A stretch of DNA of 37,218 bases from a virus. Below the pieces are notes generated by a model. That model did no database searches and had not been told where the DNA came from. It saw nothing but the letters and a program-made list of their open reading frames with translations. Of this stretch, positions 7,519-15,492 are shown piece after piece. How positions within the stretch are numbered: the stretch's first letter is position 1; every line of letters starts with the position of its first letter. The stretch lies in the IMG/VR virus record IMGVR_UViG_3300046522_000441, positions 1-37,218 of that record, one strand, 5' to 3'. The translations under genes were made by a program, and so were the position numbers.

Positions 7519-9585
7519 TTAGACGCCGATCGTGCGGATGTAGATGGTGAGGGTGGCGTCTTCGGCGTTGTACCATCGCGTCGCGTAAGGCGGCGCACCG
7601 AGGAAGCCGACGAACATGGTATTATCGGCCGTGGCGTTGAATCCAGCCTTGCCGGTGTAGGTGAAGCTGGGATGACACCAGCTCGTATGAGCGTACGGCA
7701 GGTTCCATGTCGCATAGCTGTCCTGCGCGATGATGACGGTGCCCCAGCATTCTTTTCGGCCCGACGCGTAGATGATATATCCACCCTCCGGGTTGAGGTT
7801 CTGATCAACGATGCGGTCGAACGAAGACGCGTGATAGCCGTCGAGCAGGTCGGCATCGACGCCGCTTCCCGAGCCGTCGACCGTGACCAGGCGGGATAGA
7901 ACCTCGGCAGCGGAGAAGGTCGCGGCGGGCAGGAAGAATGACCCATGCTGTCCGTCGAGCAGATCCGCGTCGACGCCGCTGCCTGAGCCATCGTTACCGG
8001 CATGCCACGCTGTCTGCCCATTGATGGTCATACCCGTGGGGCCAACGATCACGCGGCCTGCGCCCCCAGTCGCGAAGACGTGTCCACCGGTGCCCGTGCC
8101 GCTGTCGCCCGCATGATACCAAATTCGCCCGCTCGCATCGACCGTATAGCCATAGGCCTCGGTCGCGCTGGCCTGCAGGAGATTCAGCTTGAGTTGCTGA
8201 TTGGTGGGCGTGCTGGTGTTCGTGTAGGATCCGTCGAGGCGGATCTGTGTTGGCGCGGCCGTCGGCCCCGCCCCAAGTCCGCCTACCTGTAGCTTGGCGC
8301 CCGGCGCCGCGGTGCCGATGCCGACATTGCCCTGCACGTTGTTCAGCGTGGTCCCCGAAATGCCGCCGCCCGTTATATTCACCGCCTCGGCATTCTGCGC
8401 TGCGATGTTTCCGAAGCCTGTCAGGTTCACTCGATCATGCGAATGGCCGGCGCTGGCGAAGGCGCTGGCGTGTAGCCCGTCGAGCAAATCGGCGTCGAGA
8501 CCGCTGCCAGCACCATCGTTCCCGGCATGCCAAGCCGTCTGACCGTTGATCGTCATCCCGGCGGCGCCGATAATCACGCGCGCGGTCCCGCCGGTCGCGA
8601 AAACATGCGCGCCATTGCCAACTGCCGTGCTGCCGGCATGATACCAAAGACGCGCGTCGCTGTCCGGCGTGATGCCGTAGGCTTCGGTCGCGCTGACATA
8701 GGCTAGGCAAATCTTGAGCTGCTGATTGGTGGGTGTGCTGGTGTTGACGTAGGTGGTGTCCAGACGGATCTGCGTCGGCGCGGGTGTGGCGCCAGCGGCG
8801 CCGCCCACCTGTAACTTGGCGCCCGGCGCCGCGGTGCCGATGCCGACATTGCCCTGCACGTTGTTCAGCGTGGTCCCCGAAATGCCGCCGCCCGTTATAT
8901 TCACCGCCTCGGCATTCTGCGCTGCGATGGATCCGAAACCTGACAGGTTCACTCGATCATGCGAGTGGCCCGCGCTGGCGAAGGCGGTCGCATGCAAGCC
9001 GTCGAGCAGATCTGCGTCGAGGCCGCTGCCCGAACCGTCCTGCGACAACAGCCATCCCAGCACCGATTGCTTGCCGACCATCGGCGTCAGCACGCGCGTC
9101 GGATCGTTGCCAGCCTGCCCTTCAGCCGTCGTGGCAAGTTCGACCAGGCCGAGGATCTCCGTCGTCGCCGGCGGCAGGATGAAGTTGGTATCGCCGAAGA
9201 CGATCATCTGGGCGTCGACGTCGACAAATCCGATATCCAGCGCGAGCAGCATCATCGATTCGGACGTCTTGTTCAGGATCTCGCCAGCCTGCCCATAGGT
9301 TGCAAACAGCGTTCCGTCCGCGAGATAGAGGCCAAATCCGCGCATCGTATAGGCGGCGTTGGTGACGTCGCTCGCGGTGACATGGATCTTGTCATCGTCG
9401 ACGACTACGCCGGCGACCGAGGCAATGCGCTTGATCTCGCCCGGAAGGGCAACCTGCGCGGCGTTCGGGACGAAAACGGCGGCGGTGATGCCGAGCTGCG
9501 CGATCGTGACCGCGTTCGTCCCGGTGTTGGCGGCGTTGACCAGAGCGGCCCGCCCGGCGTTGGTGACGATGATGGTGATGGCCAT
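7519..9585 (-). CDS. H: Tail fibre / receptor-binding protein gpH
   Basis: 688-residue side fibre. Residues 1-160 are the P2 gpH baseplate-attachment domain (ITIIVTNAGRAALVNAANTGTNAV, LPGEIKRI, MRGFGLYLADGTLFATY, FILPPATTEILGLVELA). Residues about 180-540 consist of two near-identical modules of 174 residues, each starting with a DADLLDG motif. Each contains a collagen-like/beta segment (NVGIGTAAPGAKLQVGG) and a W-H-A-G-N turn. Two further DADLLDG motifs precede a C-terminal domain of about 90 residues containing YASGRKECWGTVII, resembling the small beta-sandwich tips of phage fibres, which would contact the receptor. GAGGAA precedes the ATG. Confidence 0.93.
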   Translation of the reverse strand: MAITIIVTNAGRAALVNAANTGTNAVTIAQLGITAAVFVPNAAQVALPGEIKRIASVAGVVVDDDKIHVTASDVTNAAYTMRGFGLYLADGTLFATYGQAGEILNKTSESMMLLALDIGFVDVDAQMIVFGDTNFILPPATTEILGLVELATTAEGQAGNDPTRVLTPMVGKQSVLGWLLSQDGSGSGLDADLLDGLHATAFASAGHSHDRVNLSGFGSIAAQNAEAVNITGGGISGTTLNNVQGNVGIGTAAPGAKLQVGGAAGATPAPTQIRLDTTYVNTSTPTNQQLKICLAYVSATEAYGITPDSDARLWYHAGSTAVGNGAHVFATGGTARVIIGAAGMTINGQTAWHAGNDGAGSGLDADLLDGLHASAFASAGHSHDRVNLTGFGNIAAQNAEAVNITGGGISGTTLNNVQGNVGIGTAAPGAKLQVGGLGAGPTAAPTQIRLDGSYTNTSTPTNQQLKLNLLQASATEAYGYTVDASGRIWYHAGDSGTGTGGHVFATGGAGRVIVGPTGMTINGQTAWHAGNDGSGSGVDADLLDGQHGSFFLPAATFSAAEVLSRLVTVDGSGSGVDADLLDGYHASSFDRIVDQNLNPEGGYIIYASGRKECWGTVIIAQDSYATWNLPYAHTSWCHPSFTYTGKAGFNATADNTMFVGFLGAPPYATRWYNAEDATLTIYIRTIGV
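7993..9040 (-). repeat. Two tandem modules of 522 bp inside the tail fibre gene
   Basis: The start of the DADLLDG coding motif recurs at 9001, 8479, 7954 and 7840 (spacings 522, 525 and 114). A stretch of about 110 bases (near 8295-8406 and 8817-8928) appears identical between the two full modules, while the receptor-proximal parts diverge. This is an in-frame duplication, so recombination could lengthen or shorten the fibre. Confidence 0.9.
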
Positions 9586-9594
9586 GGCGATTCC

Positions 9595-10146
9595 TCAGAC
9601 GGCGGTGGCGGAAAGACGGGTGAGCAGCGCAGGGCGGGCGACGGCGGCGAGACGGATCCCGCCGCTGGCGCTGAGCCCCTGCGTGAAGGTGAAGTGCGAC
9701 CGGACCGGCTTGGTGCGCGTCACCTCGCCGATGATGTCGTCGATGTAGCTGGCGGGCAGCGGGCCGAGGCTTCCGCCTACGGAGAGCGTGATCGTGAAGG
9801 TGTGCGGCGGCGCGGGCGGAACTTGCTGCCACCATTCCTTGAGCACGAGCGAGCCGCCGAAGCTGTCGACGACGTCGAAAACGCTCTTTGCGGTCCCCTT
9901 CCGCCGCTGGATAGCGATTGCCGAGGCGACGCGTTGCCGGCGAACGGCCACCGGCCACCGGTTGTCCCAACTGTCCATCGACAGGCCCCACGCGAGCCAA
10001 GGCAGCATTTCGGGTGGGCAGGTCCATGGGTTCCACAGGCGCGGCGGCAAATTGATGTCGATATCGCCAATGCGACCGGTCGCCTGTTCGAGCGCGCGCT
10101 CAAGCGCCGTGGACGTCGGCGGAAGGATAGAGGGTCGGTCGGTCAT
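9595..10146 (-). CDS. I: Baseplate/tail protein gpI
   Basis: P2 gpI (Tail_P2_I) family, 183 residues (P2: 176). It links the baseplate to the fibre. Family segments seen are LPPTSTALERALE, the LPWLAWGLSMDSWD block and the RRKGTAKSVFDVVDSFGG block. The ATG at 10146 overlaps the J stop as ATGA. The C-terminal residues hold a short extra segment (TFTQGLSASGG) that is not in my memory of P2 gpI. Confidence 0.94.
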   Translation of the reverse strand: MTDRPSILPPTSTALERALEQATGRIGDIDINLPPRLWNPWTCPPEMLPWLAWGLSMDSWDNRWPVAVRRQRVASAIAIQRRKGTAKSVFDVVDSFGGSLVLKEWWQQVPPAPPHTFTITLSVGGSLGPLPASYIDDIIGEVTRTKPVRSHFTFTQGLSASGGIRLAAVARPALLTRLSATAV

Positions 10147-11039
10147 TCACCGGTCCCGGCATGATTGAGCGTCACCGTGGTGCAATGGGCGGCTCTGGTG
10201 CGATCGAGTTCGACGTCGGCTGCTGGGTGCGTCAGGGTGACTTGGCTGACCCCCTCGACGTGCAGCGCAGCAAAAATGGCCGAACGGACGATGTCGCGGC
10301 CGAGGCGCCGCGCGCCTTCGAGATAGGCGGCGAGGCGTGCTTCGGCCTCTGCCAGCACGATGGAGCTGTCGGGTCCGGCGTATGTCTCGATCTGTGCAAC
10401 GATGACGTAGGGAACGATCGTCGCGCCCTGCACGGTGACATGGTCGGTCAATGGGCGCACGTCGTTCGCGCTGACTGCCGCTTCGACAATATCGAGCAGC
10501 GGCGCCGGGGCGGTCCCGTTGCCGGTGCGCGAAAGGACCGTAACGACAACTTCACCGGGCGTCGGCGAGGTGGCCGACGCGTCCAGCACATCGGCGTCGG
10601 CGGACAGCGCATGCCAGATATAGGCGCCCTCTGGACCGGCGACTGAGTAACCCTCGGGCGCGAGGATGATGCGCCGGCGAAAGTCGGCGTCGGTCTCCAT
10701 GACGGCGGGCGTGCCGTTCAGTGGATCCGCAGGCTCGATTTCGAGGCGATAGGCGCCAAGCAGCGCACCCAAATTGTCGAGGTCGCCGCCGGTGGCGAAC
10801 GCGACAAGGCAGCCGCGCGCGCGTTCGTTAAACTGCGCGCGCAGCAGCAGCTCGCGATAGGCACAGACTTCGAGCAGCTTTTGCACCGGATCTGATTCAA
10901 CGGCGGCGGAGAAGTTCGGAAAGCGGGCCAGCATATCCACGCGGAGGGCAGCGAGGATCGCCTCATAATCCAACTGCTCGACGATCTGCGGCGGCGGCAG
11001 GCGCGAAAGGTCGATTGCGGTGGCGGAGGTTGCGGACAT
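10143..11039 (-). CDS. J: Baseplate protein gpJ
   Basis: P2 gpJ, a T4 gp6-like baseplate wedge protein; 298 residues (P2: 302). Conserved parts are IDLSRLPPPQIVEQLDYE, the LLLRAQFNERAR block, GGDLDNLGALLG, and the EVVVTVLSRTGNG block. There is no ribosome site before the ATG at 11039, and the centre of the palindrome at 11081-11109 lies 56 bases upstream. The same start-to-palindrome distance is seen for W and P, so the message may begin at or just before the start codon. Confidence 0.94.
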   Translation of the reverse strand: MSATSATAIDLSRLPPPQIVEQLDYEAILAALRVDMLARFPNFSAAVESDPVQKLLEVCAYRELLLRAQFNERARGCLVAFATGGDLDNLGALLGAYRLEIEPADPLNGTPAVMETDADFRRRIILAPEGYSVAGPEGAYIWHALSADADVLDASATSPTPGEVVVTVLSRTGNGTAPAPLLDIVEAAVSANDVRPLTDHVTVQGATIVPYVIVAQIETYAGPDSSIVLAEAEARLAAYLEGARRLGRDIVRSAIFAALHVEGVSQVTLTHPAADVELDRTRAAHCTTVTLNHAGTGE

Positions 11040-11080
11040 GCCGCCATGGAGCGAACGCGCCTAGCTTGGCGCAACGGCCT

Positions 11081-11109
11081 GCTCCTGTATGAAGCGCTTA
11101 TACAGGAGC
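11081..11109. promoter_or_regulatory. 29-bp palindrome, candidate Ogr-type late operator (copy 2)
   Basis: Exactly the same 29 bases as at 6248-6276 (arms GCTCCTGTAT and ATACAGGAGC, TGT-N13-ACA). It lies between J on the left (start 56 bases from the centre) and the plus-strand FRG gene on the right (start 97 bases from the centre). Those distances are nearly the same as in copy 1 (58 and 95). Confidence 0.72.
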
Positions 11110-11191
11110 GGGCGGGAAGGCACACGCGCCTATCAAAAGATTGATGCCATGGGCAGCGGCGGTCAGGTTTTGAGCAAAATTGGAGATCTGC

Positions 11192-11956
11192 GTGACGGAA
11201 TATAGCATGACTGAATCATCCGCTTTCATCAAATTTGCCGAACAAAGCGGGTTGAACGAAATCTCTGCCTTTCTTCGTGCCGTTTCTGACGGATGGGGAT
11301 GGAAGCTTCTATATCGTGGCCATGCGAATGCATCTTGGACGGCTCTTCCCTCGGCGTTCCGCCCCGGCGCCAGCGGATTGAAATCGGCGGCGCAGCTATC
11401 GCGTTGGAGAAGCATGGCGCAGCGCTTTGCATCGCCGCCACCGGCTGACGAGCTAGCTTATCTTGTGCTCGCGCAGCACTATGGCGTGAAAACGGCCCTG
11501 CTCGATTGGACGAGCAACCCGCTTACCGCTCTGTTCTTTGCGTGCGAGCCTTCAGAGGCGGGGCGCAATCAGCCGGGCGAGGTTCTCGCGATTGAGCGTG
11601 GCCATTTCGCATTTTGCGAGACGACGATGTTTGTTCAGCCGTTTGCGACTGAGCGAGAAAAACCGCTGCTCGTCGATAGCTCAGCGATGAACCCGCGATC
11701 TACGGCGCAGGATAGTTATATGTCGCTTCACATTCCGAAGGAGGCACCATTACCGACCCGATCGATCTTCACGATTCCGTACGACAAGAAACATCAGATC
11801 CGATTGGCGCTGGAGCTTCTTGGACTGACGCCGGAGCGGGTCTACGTCGACCTTGCCGTCGCTGCCTCCCGCATGATGGAATACATTAATTCCATCGACG
11901 CCTTCGACCAATTTATTGACGATCTGAACAAGAAGGTTGCCGAAGAAAATGGCTAG
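11192..11956 (+). CDS. FRG-domain protein (cargo, possible defence or exclusion gene)
   Basis: 254 residues. The FRG domain is recognisable: the LLYRGHANASWTALPSAFR block (Y41-R42-G43 in place of the usual F-R-G) and the AQHYGVKTALLDWTSNPLTALFFA block. FRG proteins of unknown enzymatic activity occur in phages and in candidate anti-phage islands. The GTG at 11192 is chosen because GGAG lies 6 bases upstream; an ATG at 11207 is the alternative. It is encoded against the tail genes between S and J, ends one base before the S stop, and is less GC-rich than its neighbours, which suggests recent acquisition. It lies 97 bases right of palindrome copy 2. Confidence 0.85.
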   Translation: MTEYSMTESSAFIKFAEQSGLNEISAFLRAVSDGWGWKLLYRGHANASWTALPSAFRPGASGLKSAAQLSRWRSMAQRFASPPPADELAYLVLAQHYGVKTALLDWTSNPLTALFFACEPSEAGRNQPGEVLAIERGHFAFCETTMFVQPFATEREKPLLVDSSAMNPRSTAQDSYMSLHIPKEAPLPTRSIFTIPYDKKHQIRLALELLGLTPERVYVDLAVAASRMMEYINSIDAFDQFIDDLNKKVAEENG

Positions 11957-12424
11957 TCAGGCGTCGACCCCGTCTAGCACCGCCGCGAGGATGGCATCGT
12001 CATCATCGGCGCCGAAGCCGAGCAGTTCGCGCGCGGGATAGCGATATTGCGCCGCGCCGCGAATGCGCGCGACGCGGTCGCGTAGACCGAAATGGTGGAC
12101 CTCGGCCGTCTTTGCGACCTTGCCGTTGAACGACAGCTCGACATGGTCGGCGCTGGCGTCGACATTCATGTTTCGCGCCAGCCGGATCTTGGGGAACATG
12201 CGGCCCTTTTTCTTGACGCGATCCTTCTTGCGATCGCGCAGCGGGCGCGGCTTGCGCGGTTCCATCGTCGAGCCATCGGGTTCGACATTGCGCGCGATCC
12301 GTTGGGCATTGGTGCGCCGAAGGGCGAGGCCGATCTTGCGTGCGATCTTGCGCATATTGCCATCGCCGAAGCGCTTGGCGATGGCCGCGACCCATGGCGC
12401 GAGCTGGTTGAAATTGTCGGTCAA
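11957..12424 (-). CDS. S: Tail completion protein gpS
   Basis: P2 gpS (phage virion morphogenesis) family, 155 residues (P2: 150), needed to join tail to head. Its centre is strongly basic (RKPRPLRDRKKDRVKKKGRM) and it contains the conserved HHFGLRDRV block followed by YPARELLGF, as in P2-type homologues. The ATG overlaps the R stop as ATGA. It ends head on against the FRG gene. Confidence 0.92.
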   Translation of the reverse strand: MTDNFNQLAPWVAAIAKRFGDGNMRKIARKIGLALRRTNAQRIARNVEPDGSTMEPRKPRPLRDRKKDRVKKKGRMFPKIRLARNMNVDASADHVELSFNGKVAKTAEVHHFGLRDRVARIRGAAQYRYPARELLGFGADDDDAILAAVLDGVDA

Positions 12425-12909
12425 GGTGCGTCGAGCGGGACGAGGCGCTCGCCCTTCCAGAAGATTTCCTTGAGCAGCACGGTCGGGACGGGCGCGAATT
12501 CGTCGGGGAAGCTCTCCGGCTCTTCTACAACCTGCAGGTTATAGCCCTCGCCGTCATCCTTCGGAACGCGGCGCACAGCTTCGCTTAGATCTAGATCTAT
12601 CGACAGATCCATTGCCATGTTCGTGACAATATCGGCCTCGAAGGTGTAGCCGGACGCCGCTTGGCTGGCGACGGCGTCGGGCTGATATCGGCGCAGCCAT
12701 TCGTTGAGCAGCGCAAAGATGATCACCGGCTCGTCCGTCCAGTCGACCACCACGATATTCAGCCGATATTCCAGCTCGAAGGAAAAGCTCTCCGTTTGCC
12801 GGGTCCGCACCTTTCCCTTGTCGATCCACATGCGCAGCCGCTCGGGATCACGGGCAAGCTCGGGCAGATATGCGGTCAACATCGTGCGAATGGCGGCGGG
12901 CTTGAGCAT
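12421..12909 (-). CDS. R: Tail completion protein gpR
   Basis: P2 gpR family, 162 residues (P2: 155). The pattern LKPAAIRTMLT, LRMWIDKGKV, SFSFELEYRLNIVVVDWTDE and LLNEWLRRYQPD is the family signature. It acts with gpS in tail completion. The ATG overlaps the Rz stop (TGATG). Confidence 0.92.
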   Translation of the reverse strand: MLKPAAIRTMLTAYLPELARDPERLRMWIDKGKVRTRQTESFSFELEYRLNIVVVDWTDEPVIIFALLNEWLRRYQPDAVASQAASGYTFEADIVTNMAMDLSIDLDLSEAVRRVPKDDGEGYNLQVVEEPESFPDEFAPVPTVLLKEIFWKGERLVPLDAP

Positions 12910-13544
12910 CAGGGCGCGCCCGGTGCCGGTGGGCTGGTCTCAACCGCCGTCGCCGCCGTAACGAACCCGATCAGCGATTCTAGCTGGGCGTAGGCGGCAG
13001 CGACGTCGACGAGGTCGGCGACAGGAACGACGGCAGTTTCGGCATCGTACACAGTTCCGGAGGGCAGGGCGGGAGCGCCGGGCAGATCGGCGCCGCCGGC
13101 GCCACGCGGATTGGTTCGACCGGGCTGTGCGTGCAGCCACTGAGCGAGAAGAGCGCGATTGCGATCGCGAAGCGTGTCATTCGCATGGAGAGCCTCCTGA
13201 TATTGCCCGCGCCATTCGGCTTCGATGGCGGCGCGGTTGAATTCTGCGAGGTCGGCGGCGCCCTTTGCGGCTGCAGCGACGCGGGCCTTGGTTTCCCCGT
13301 GCGCGTCGCGCTCGCCCTTCACCGCAAGGCGCAGCTCGTCGCGCGCTTGGTCGATGTCATGCGCGCGCCACCAACCCAAGACGGCGACAATGGTGAGGAA
13401 CAGGACGAGGGCGCGCACGGGGCGCTCGAACAGCCATTCGACCAGATCGAGCAGCCAGTGAAGCGGCCTGCCCTTGAGCGCCACGGTGCCGACGACGAGC
13501 GCGACCAGCGGGCCAAGCGTGGTGAGGGAGAGCAGAGAGAGCAT
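12909..13544 (-). CDS. Inner-membrane spanin (Rz-like, LysB equivalent)
   Basis: 211 residues with hydrophobic segments at about 5-22 and 45-60, then a long charged alpha-helical, coiled-coil-like periplasmic stretch (RAHDIDQARDELR to about residue 135) and a low-complexity Pro/Gly-rich end. With the nested lipoprotein at 12980-13186 it forms the two-component spanin that disrupts the outer membrane after holin and endolysin act. The start overlaps the endolysin stop as TGATG. Confidence 0.8.
   Translation of the reverse strand: MLSLLSLTTLGPLVALVVGTVALKGRPLHWLLDLVEWLFERPVRALVLFLTIVAVLGWWRAHDIDQARDELRLAVKGERDAHGETKARVAAAAKGAADLAEFNRAAIEAEWRGQYQEALHANDTLRDRNRALLAQWLHAQPGRTNPRGAGGADLPGAPALPSGTVYDAETAVVPVADLVDVAAAYAQLESLIGFVTAATAVETSPPAPGAP
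12980..13186 (-). CDS. Outer-membrane spanin lipoprotein (Rz1-like), nested inside Rz
   Basis: 68-residue lipoprotein read in a different frame inside the i-spanin gene. The signal peptide (RMTRFAIAIALFSLSGC) ends in a lipobox LSGC with Cys18 as lipidation site. The mature part is very proline-rich (PAAPICPALPPCPPELC), as in lambda Rz1 and P2 LysC. An excellent ribosome site, AGGAGG, lies about 6 bases before the ATG at 13186, which is strong evidence that this internal frame is translated. Confidence 0.87.
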   Translation of the reverse strand: MRMTRFAIAIALFSLSGCTHSPVEPIRVAPAAPICPALPPCPPELCTMPKLPSFLSPTSSTSLPPTPS

Positions 13545-14149
13545 CAGCCGATTGCCCCGATGCGGCTATCGACCCAGCCGACCATGAAATCCTCAAACTT
13601 CGTCCCGCCATCGGCGAGCTTGAAATAGTGCATGAACTGCAGGCCATTGAGCGCTTTGAGCATCAGGCGGCGTGCGCCGACCTCGCCGCGCTTGCGGCGG
13701 AGCGCCTGAAACGCGCCGATGCTGGCTTTGCCGACCTTTCCATCCTCGCCGATGTCGGCATAGTCGACGCCGCGGCGGTTGAGGACGTTGAGCGCCTGCT
13801 GAAACCAAAGGCCAGCTCGCGCTTGCCCGGCATTGACCCCGCTATCGATGACCTCTTCGGCAACGTGGACGTCGATTTCGGCGATCGCGAGGAAGCCGGG
13901 CTTCACGATATATTCGCGGAAATAGATCTCGCGGGCCACCGACTGCGGAAGGGCGCGCATATCACCCATGTAGCCATTCGCGCGGGCGACACGCTGCGTG
14001 ATGCCCCAATTGGTCGCGCCGCCGGGATCGGACGGATGGTTCACATAGCCCTTTTCGCGGGCGAGGATTCCATCGATCATGGCCGCGACGGCAGGATTCA
14101 TGATCTTGGCTATGGCCGCAGCCGAGGCGAATGGGGGCAAGTCTGTCAT
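13544..14149 (-). CDS. Endolysin, GH108-type N-acetylmuramidase
   Basis: 201 residues from the ATG at 14149, chosen because GGGAG lies 7 bases upstream; the frame is open further up without a site. Residues 25-110 are a glycoside hydrolase 108 domain. The catalytic glutamate is E32 in AREKGYVNHPSDPGGATNWGI (family consensus EGGYVNDPxDPGG), with Lys in place of the first Gly after it. The C-terminal part (GEDGKVGKASIGAFQALRR) is the PG_binding_3 domain normally paired with GH108. P2 uses an unrelated endolysin (gpK), so this module is replaced. Confidence 0.92.
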   Translation of the reverse strand: MTDLPPFASAAAIAKIMNPAVAAMIDGILAREKGYVNHPSDPGGATNWGITQRVARANGYMGDMRALPQSVAREIYFREYIVKPGFLAIAEIDVHVAEEVIDSGVNAGQARAGLWFQQALNVLNRRGVDYADIGEDGKVGKASIGAFQALRRKRGEVGARRLMLKALNGLQFMHYFKLADGGTKFEDFMVGWVDSRIGAIG

Positions 14150-14316
14150 GGGCGGTCTCCCTTGTTGGAGTTGCGGATCTGCGAAAACATGCCGAGCGGC
14201 GGTTCGCCGCCCCGGCGAAGCTGGCAATTGTGCCAGACGGCCTTGACCGCGGCGCCGATCGAGAAAATCGACGCGAAGCCGACGAGGATGAGGAGAAGGG
14301 GAGGAAAATCAGCCAT
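14146..14316 (-). CDS. Small membrane protein of the lysis cassette
   Basis: 56 residues. The N-terminal third is a single membrane-spanning helix (PPLLLILVGFASIFSIGAAV), followed by a charged tail. The ATG at 14316 has GGAG 9 bases upstream, and the end overlaps the endolysin start as ATGA. Its location between the three-helix holin and the endolysin suggests a second holin, antiholin or lysis regulator (P2 LysA position), but no homology is recognised. Confidence 0.75.
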   Translation of the reverse strand: MADFPPLLLILVGFASIFSIGAAVKAVWHNCQLRRGGEPPLGMFSQIRNSNKGDRP

Positions 14317-14695
14317 AGCCTTGATCTCCGGGTTTGGACGAACCCCCGACCGCATCGGGCAGACCGAGCCGCTGGCGAAACAGCCATTGGACCCCGTCGA
14401 GCAACAAGGTGAAGCCGATCGCGCCGAGGCCCATCGACAGCAGCACCGACATAATCGGTTCGGCCTGCCGGTGGACGGTGACGGCGACGGCAATGGTGGC
14501 GAAGGCTGGCAGCGCCGAAAGCTCGGCATAGGCGAGCCAGCGGCGGCGGCGGCGCCAGTGGACCGCGAGCACAGGATCCGAAGGCGGGTCGGGTGCCATC
14601 TTCCACAGAAGGACGCCGAGCTTGCCGCCGACTACGGTCGCGCCCGCGATCAGCGATGCGAGCCACCAAATCAGAAAATCACGCCAGTCGTTCAC
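14309..14695 (-). CDS. Putative holin (three membrane helices)
   Basis: 128 residues with three hydrophobic segments at about 6-30 (FLIWWLASLIAGATVVGGKL), 55-73 and 80-105 (MSVLLSMGLGAIGFTLLLDG). That is the class I holin topology of P2 gpY. The start is taken as the GTG at 14695 because GGAG lies 8 bases upstream; the frame is open to 14770 without a better site. It is directly after X and before the lysis genes, as in P2 X-Y-K. Confidence 0.78.
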   Translation of the reverse strand: MNDWRDFLIWWLASLIAGATVVGGKLGVLLWKMAPDPPSDPVLAVHWRRRRRWLAYAELSALPAFATIAVAVTVHRQAEPIMSVLLSMGLGAIGFTLLLDGVQWLFRQRLGLPDAVGGSSKPGDQGYG

Positions 14696-14699
14696 CTGA

Positions 14700-14915
14700 T
14701 CAGCTCCAAAGTTGCACGGTTTCGAGCGTGCGGGGCGCGGGGGAACGGGCTGGCAGGGCCACCTCGTCACCTTCCGCCAGCACGACGCTGGTCAGGCGTG
14801 GATTGAGCGCGAGGACGTCCTCGATCGCGTCGGTGGTGCCGAGCGTGCGCCAACACAGCGCGTCCAGCGTTTCGCCGGCGCGGGCGGTCGCGGTCGAGGG
14901 CAGCACGATGCCCAT
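14700..14915 (-). CDS. X: Tail protein gpX (LysM-like)
   Basis: 71 residues (P2 gpX: 67). The compact LysM-type fold signature is visible: ARAGETLDALCWRTLGTTD, then VLALNPRL and LAEGDEVALP. In contractile-tail systems these proteins clamp the spike complex to the tube. The ATG overlaps the L stop as ATGA. Confidence 0.92.
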   Translation of the reverse strand: MGIVLPSTATARAGETLDALCWRTLGTTDAIEDVLALNPRLTSVVLAEGDEVALPARSPAPRTLETVQLWS

Positions 14916-15391
14916 CAGATCAGCTCCACCGCGATGCGCGTGGTGCCGAGGATGTCGCGCACCGCGTTGAGCGCGATGGCCTTCATGTCGGGGGCGACCA
15001 GCGATTCTTCCTCGATCCGGTCGACCTCGTCGTTGGTTGCCGAGCTGTCGCGGGCCAGCTCGGCCAGCTCTGCCGCGGCATAGAAGCGCACGGCGCGGAC
15101 GAAGAGCATCGAAAGCCGATGTTCGTCGTCGATCTTTTCGGTGGGTTTCACGCTCGCGATCGAGGCGATGCCGGCGGCGACCCATTCGGCCTTCCAGTCG
15201 TGGAGCTGCATCGTCACCGTGAGGACGCCGCCGCGCAATGCTTCGACCAGGCGCGCATGCGGGACTTCGCCGCGCAGCCGCATCGCGGAGCGCACGGCGT
15301 TGACGTCGATATCGGGAAACCAGCCATCGGCCTTTACCACCGCGTTGGCGGGGGATTGTGGTGCGGGCGGCATCGCCACAAATCCGTTCAT
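14915..15391 (-). CDS. L: Head completion/stabilisation protein gpL
   Basis: 158 residues from the ATG at 15391 (GGAG 9 bases upstream); a TTG at 15406 in the same frame is less likely. P2 gpL family (169 residues) with the blocks GWFPDIDVNAVRSAMRLRGEV and RAVRFYAAAELAE. It stabilises the filled head. Confidence 0.92.
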   Translation of the reverse strand: MNGFVAMPPAPQSPANAVVKADGWFPDIDVNAVRSAMRLRGEVPHARLVEALRGGVLTVTMQLHDWKAEWVAAGIASIASVKPTEKIDDEHRLSMLFVRAVRFYAAAELAELARDSSATNDEVDRIEEESLVAPDMKAIALNAVRDILGTTRIAVELI

Positions 15392-15492
15392 GACCGAAGT
15401 CTCCAAATCAAAGTGCGGGGGTGAGGATCAGGCAACCGATGGACGGAAAATTCCGCCCGGATCCCGAACCGCCCCCGCGGCGCCGTGGGGCG

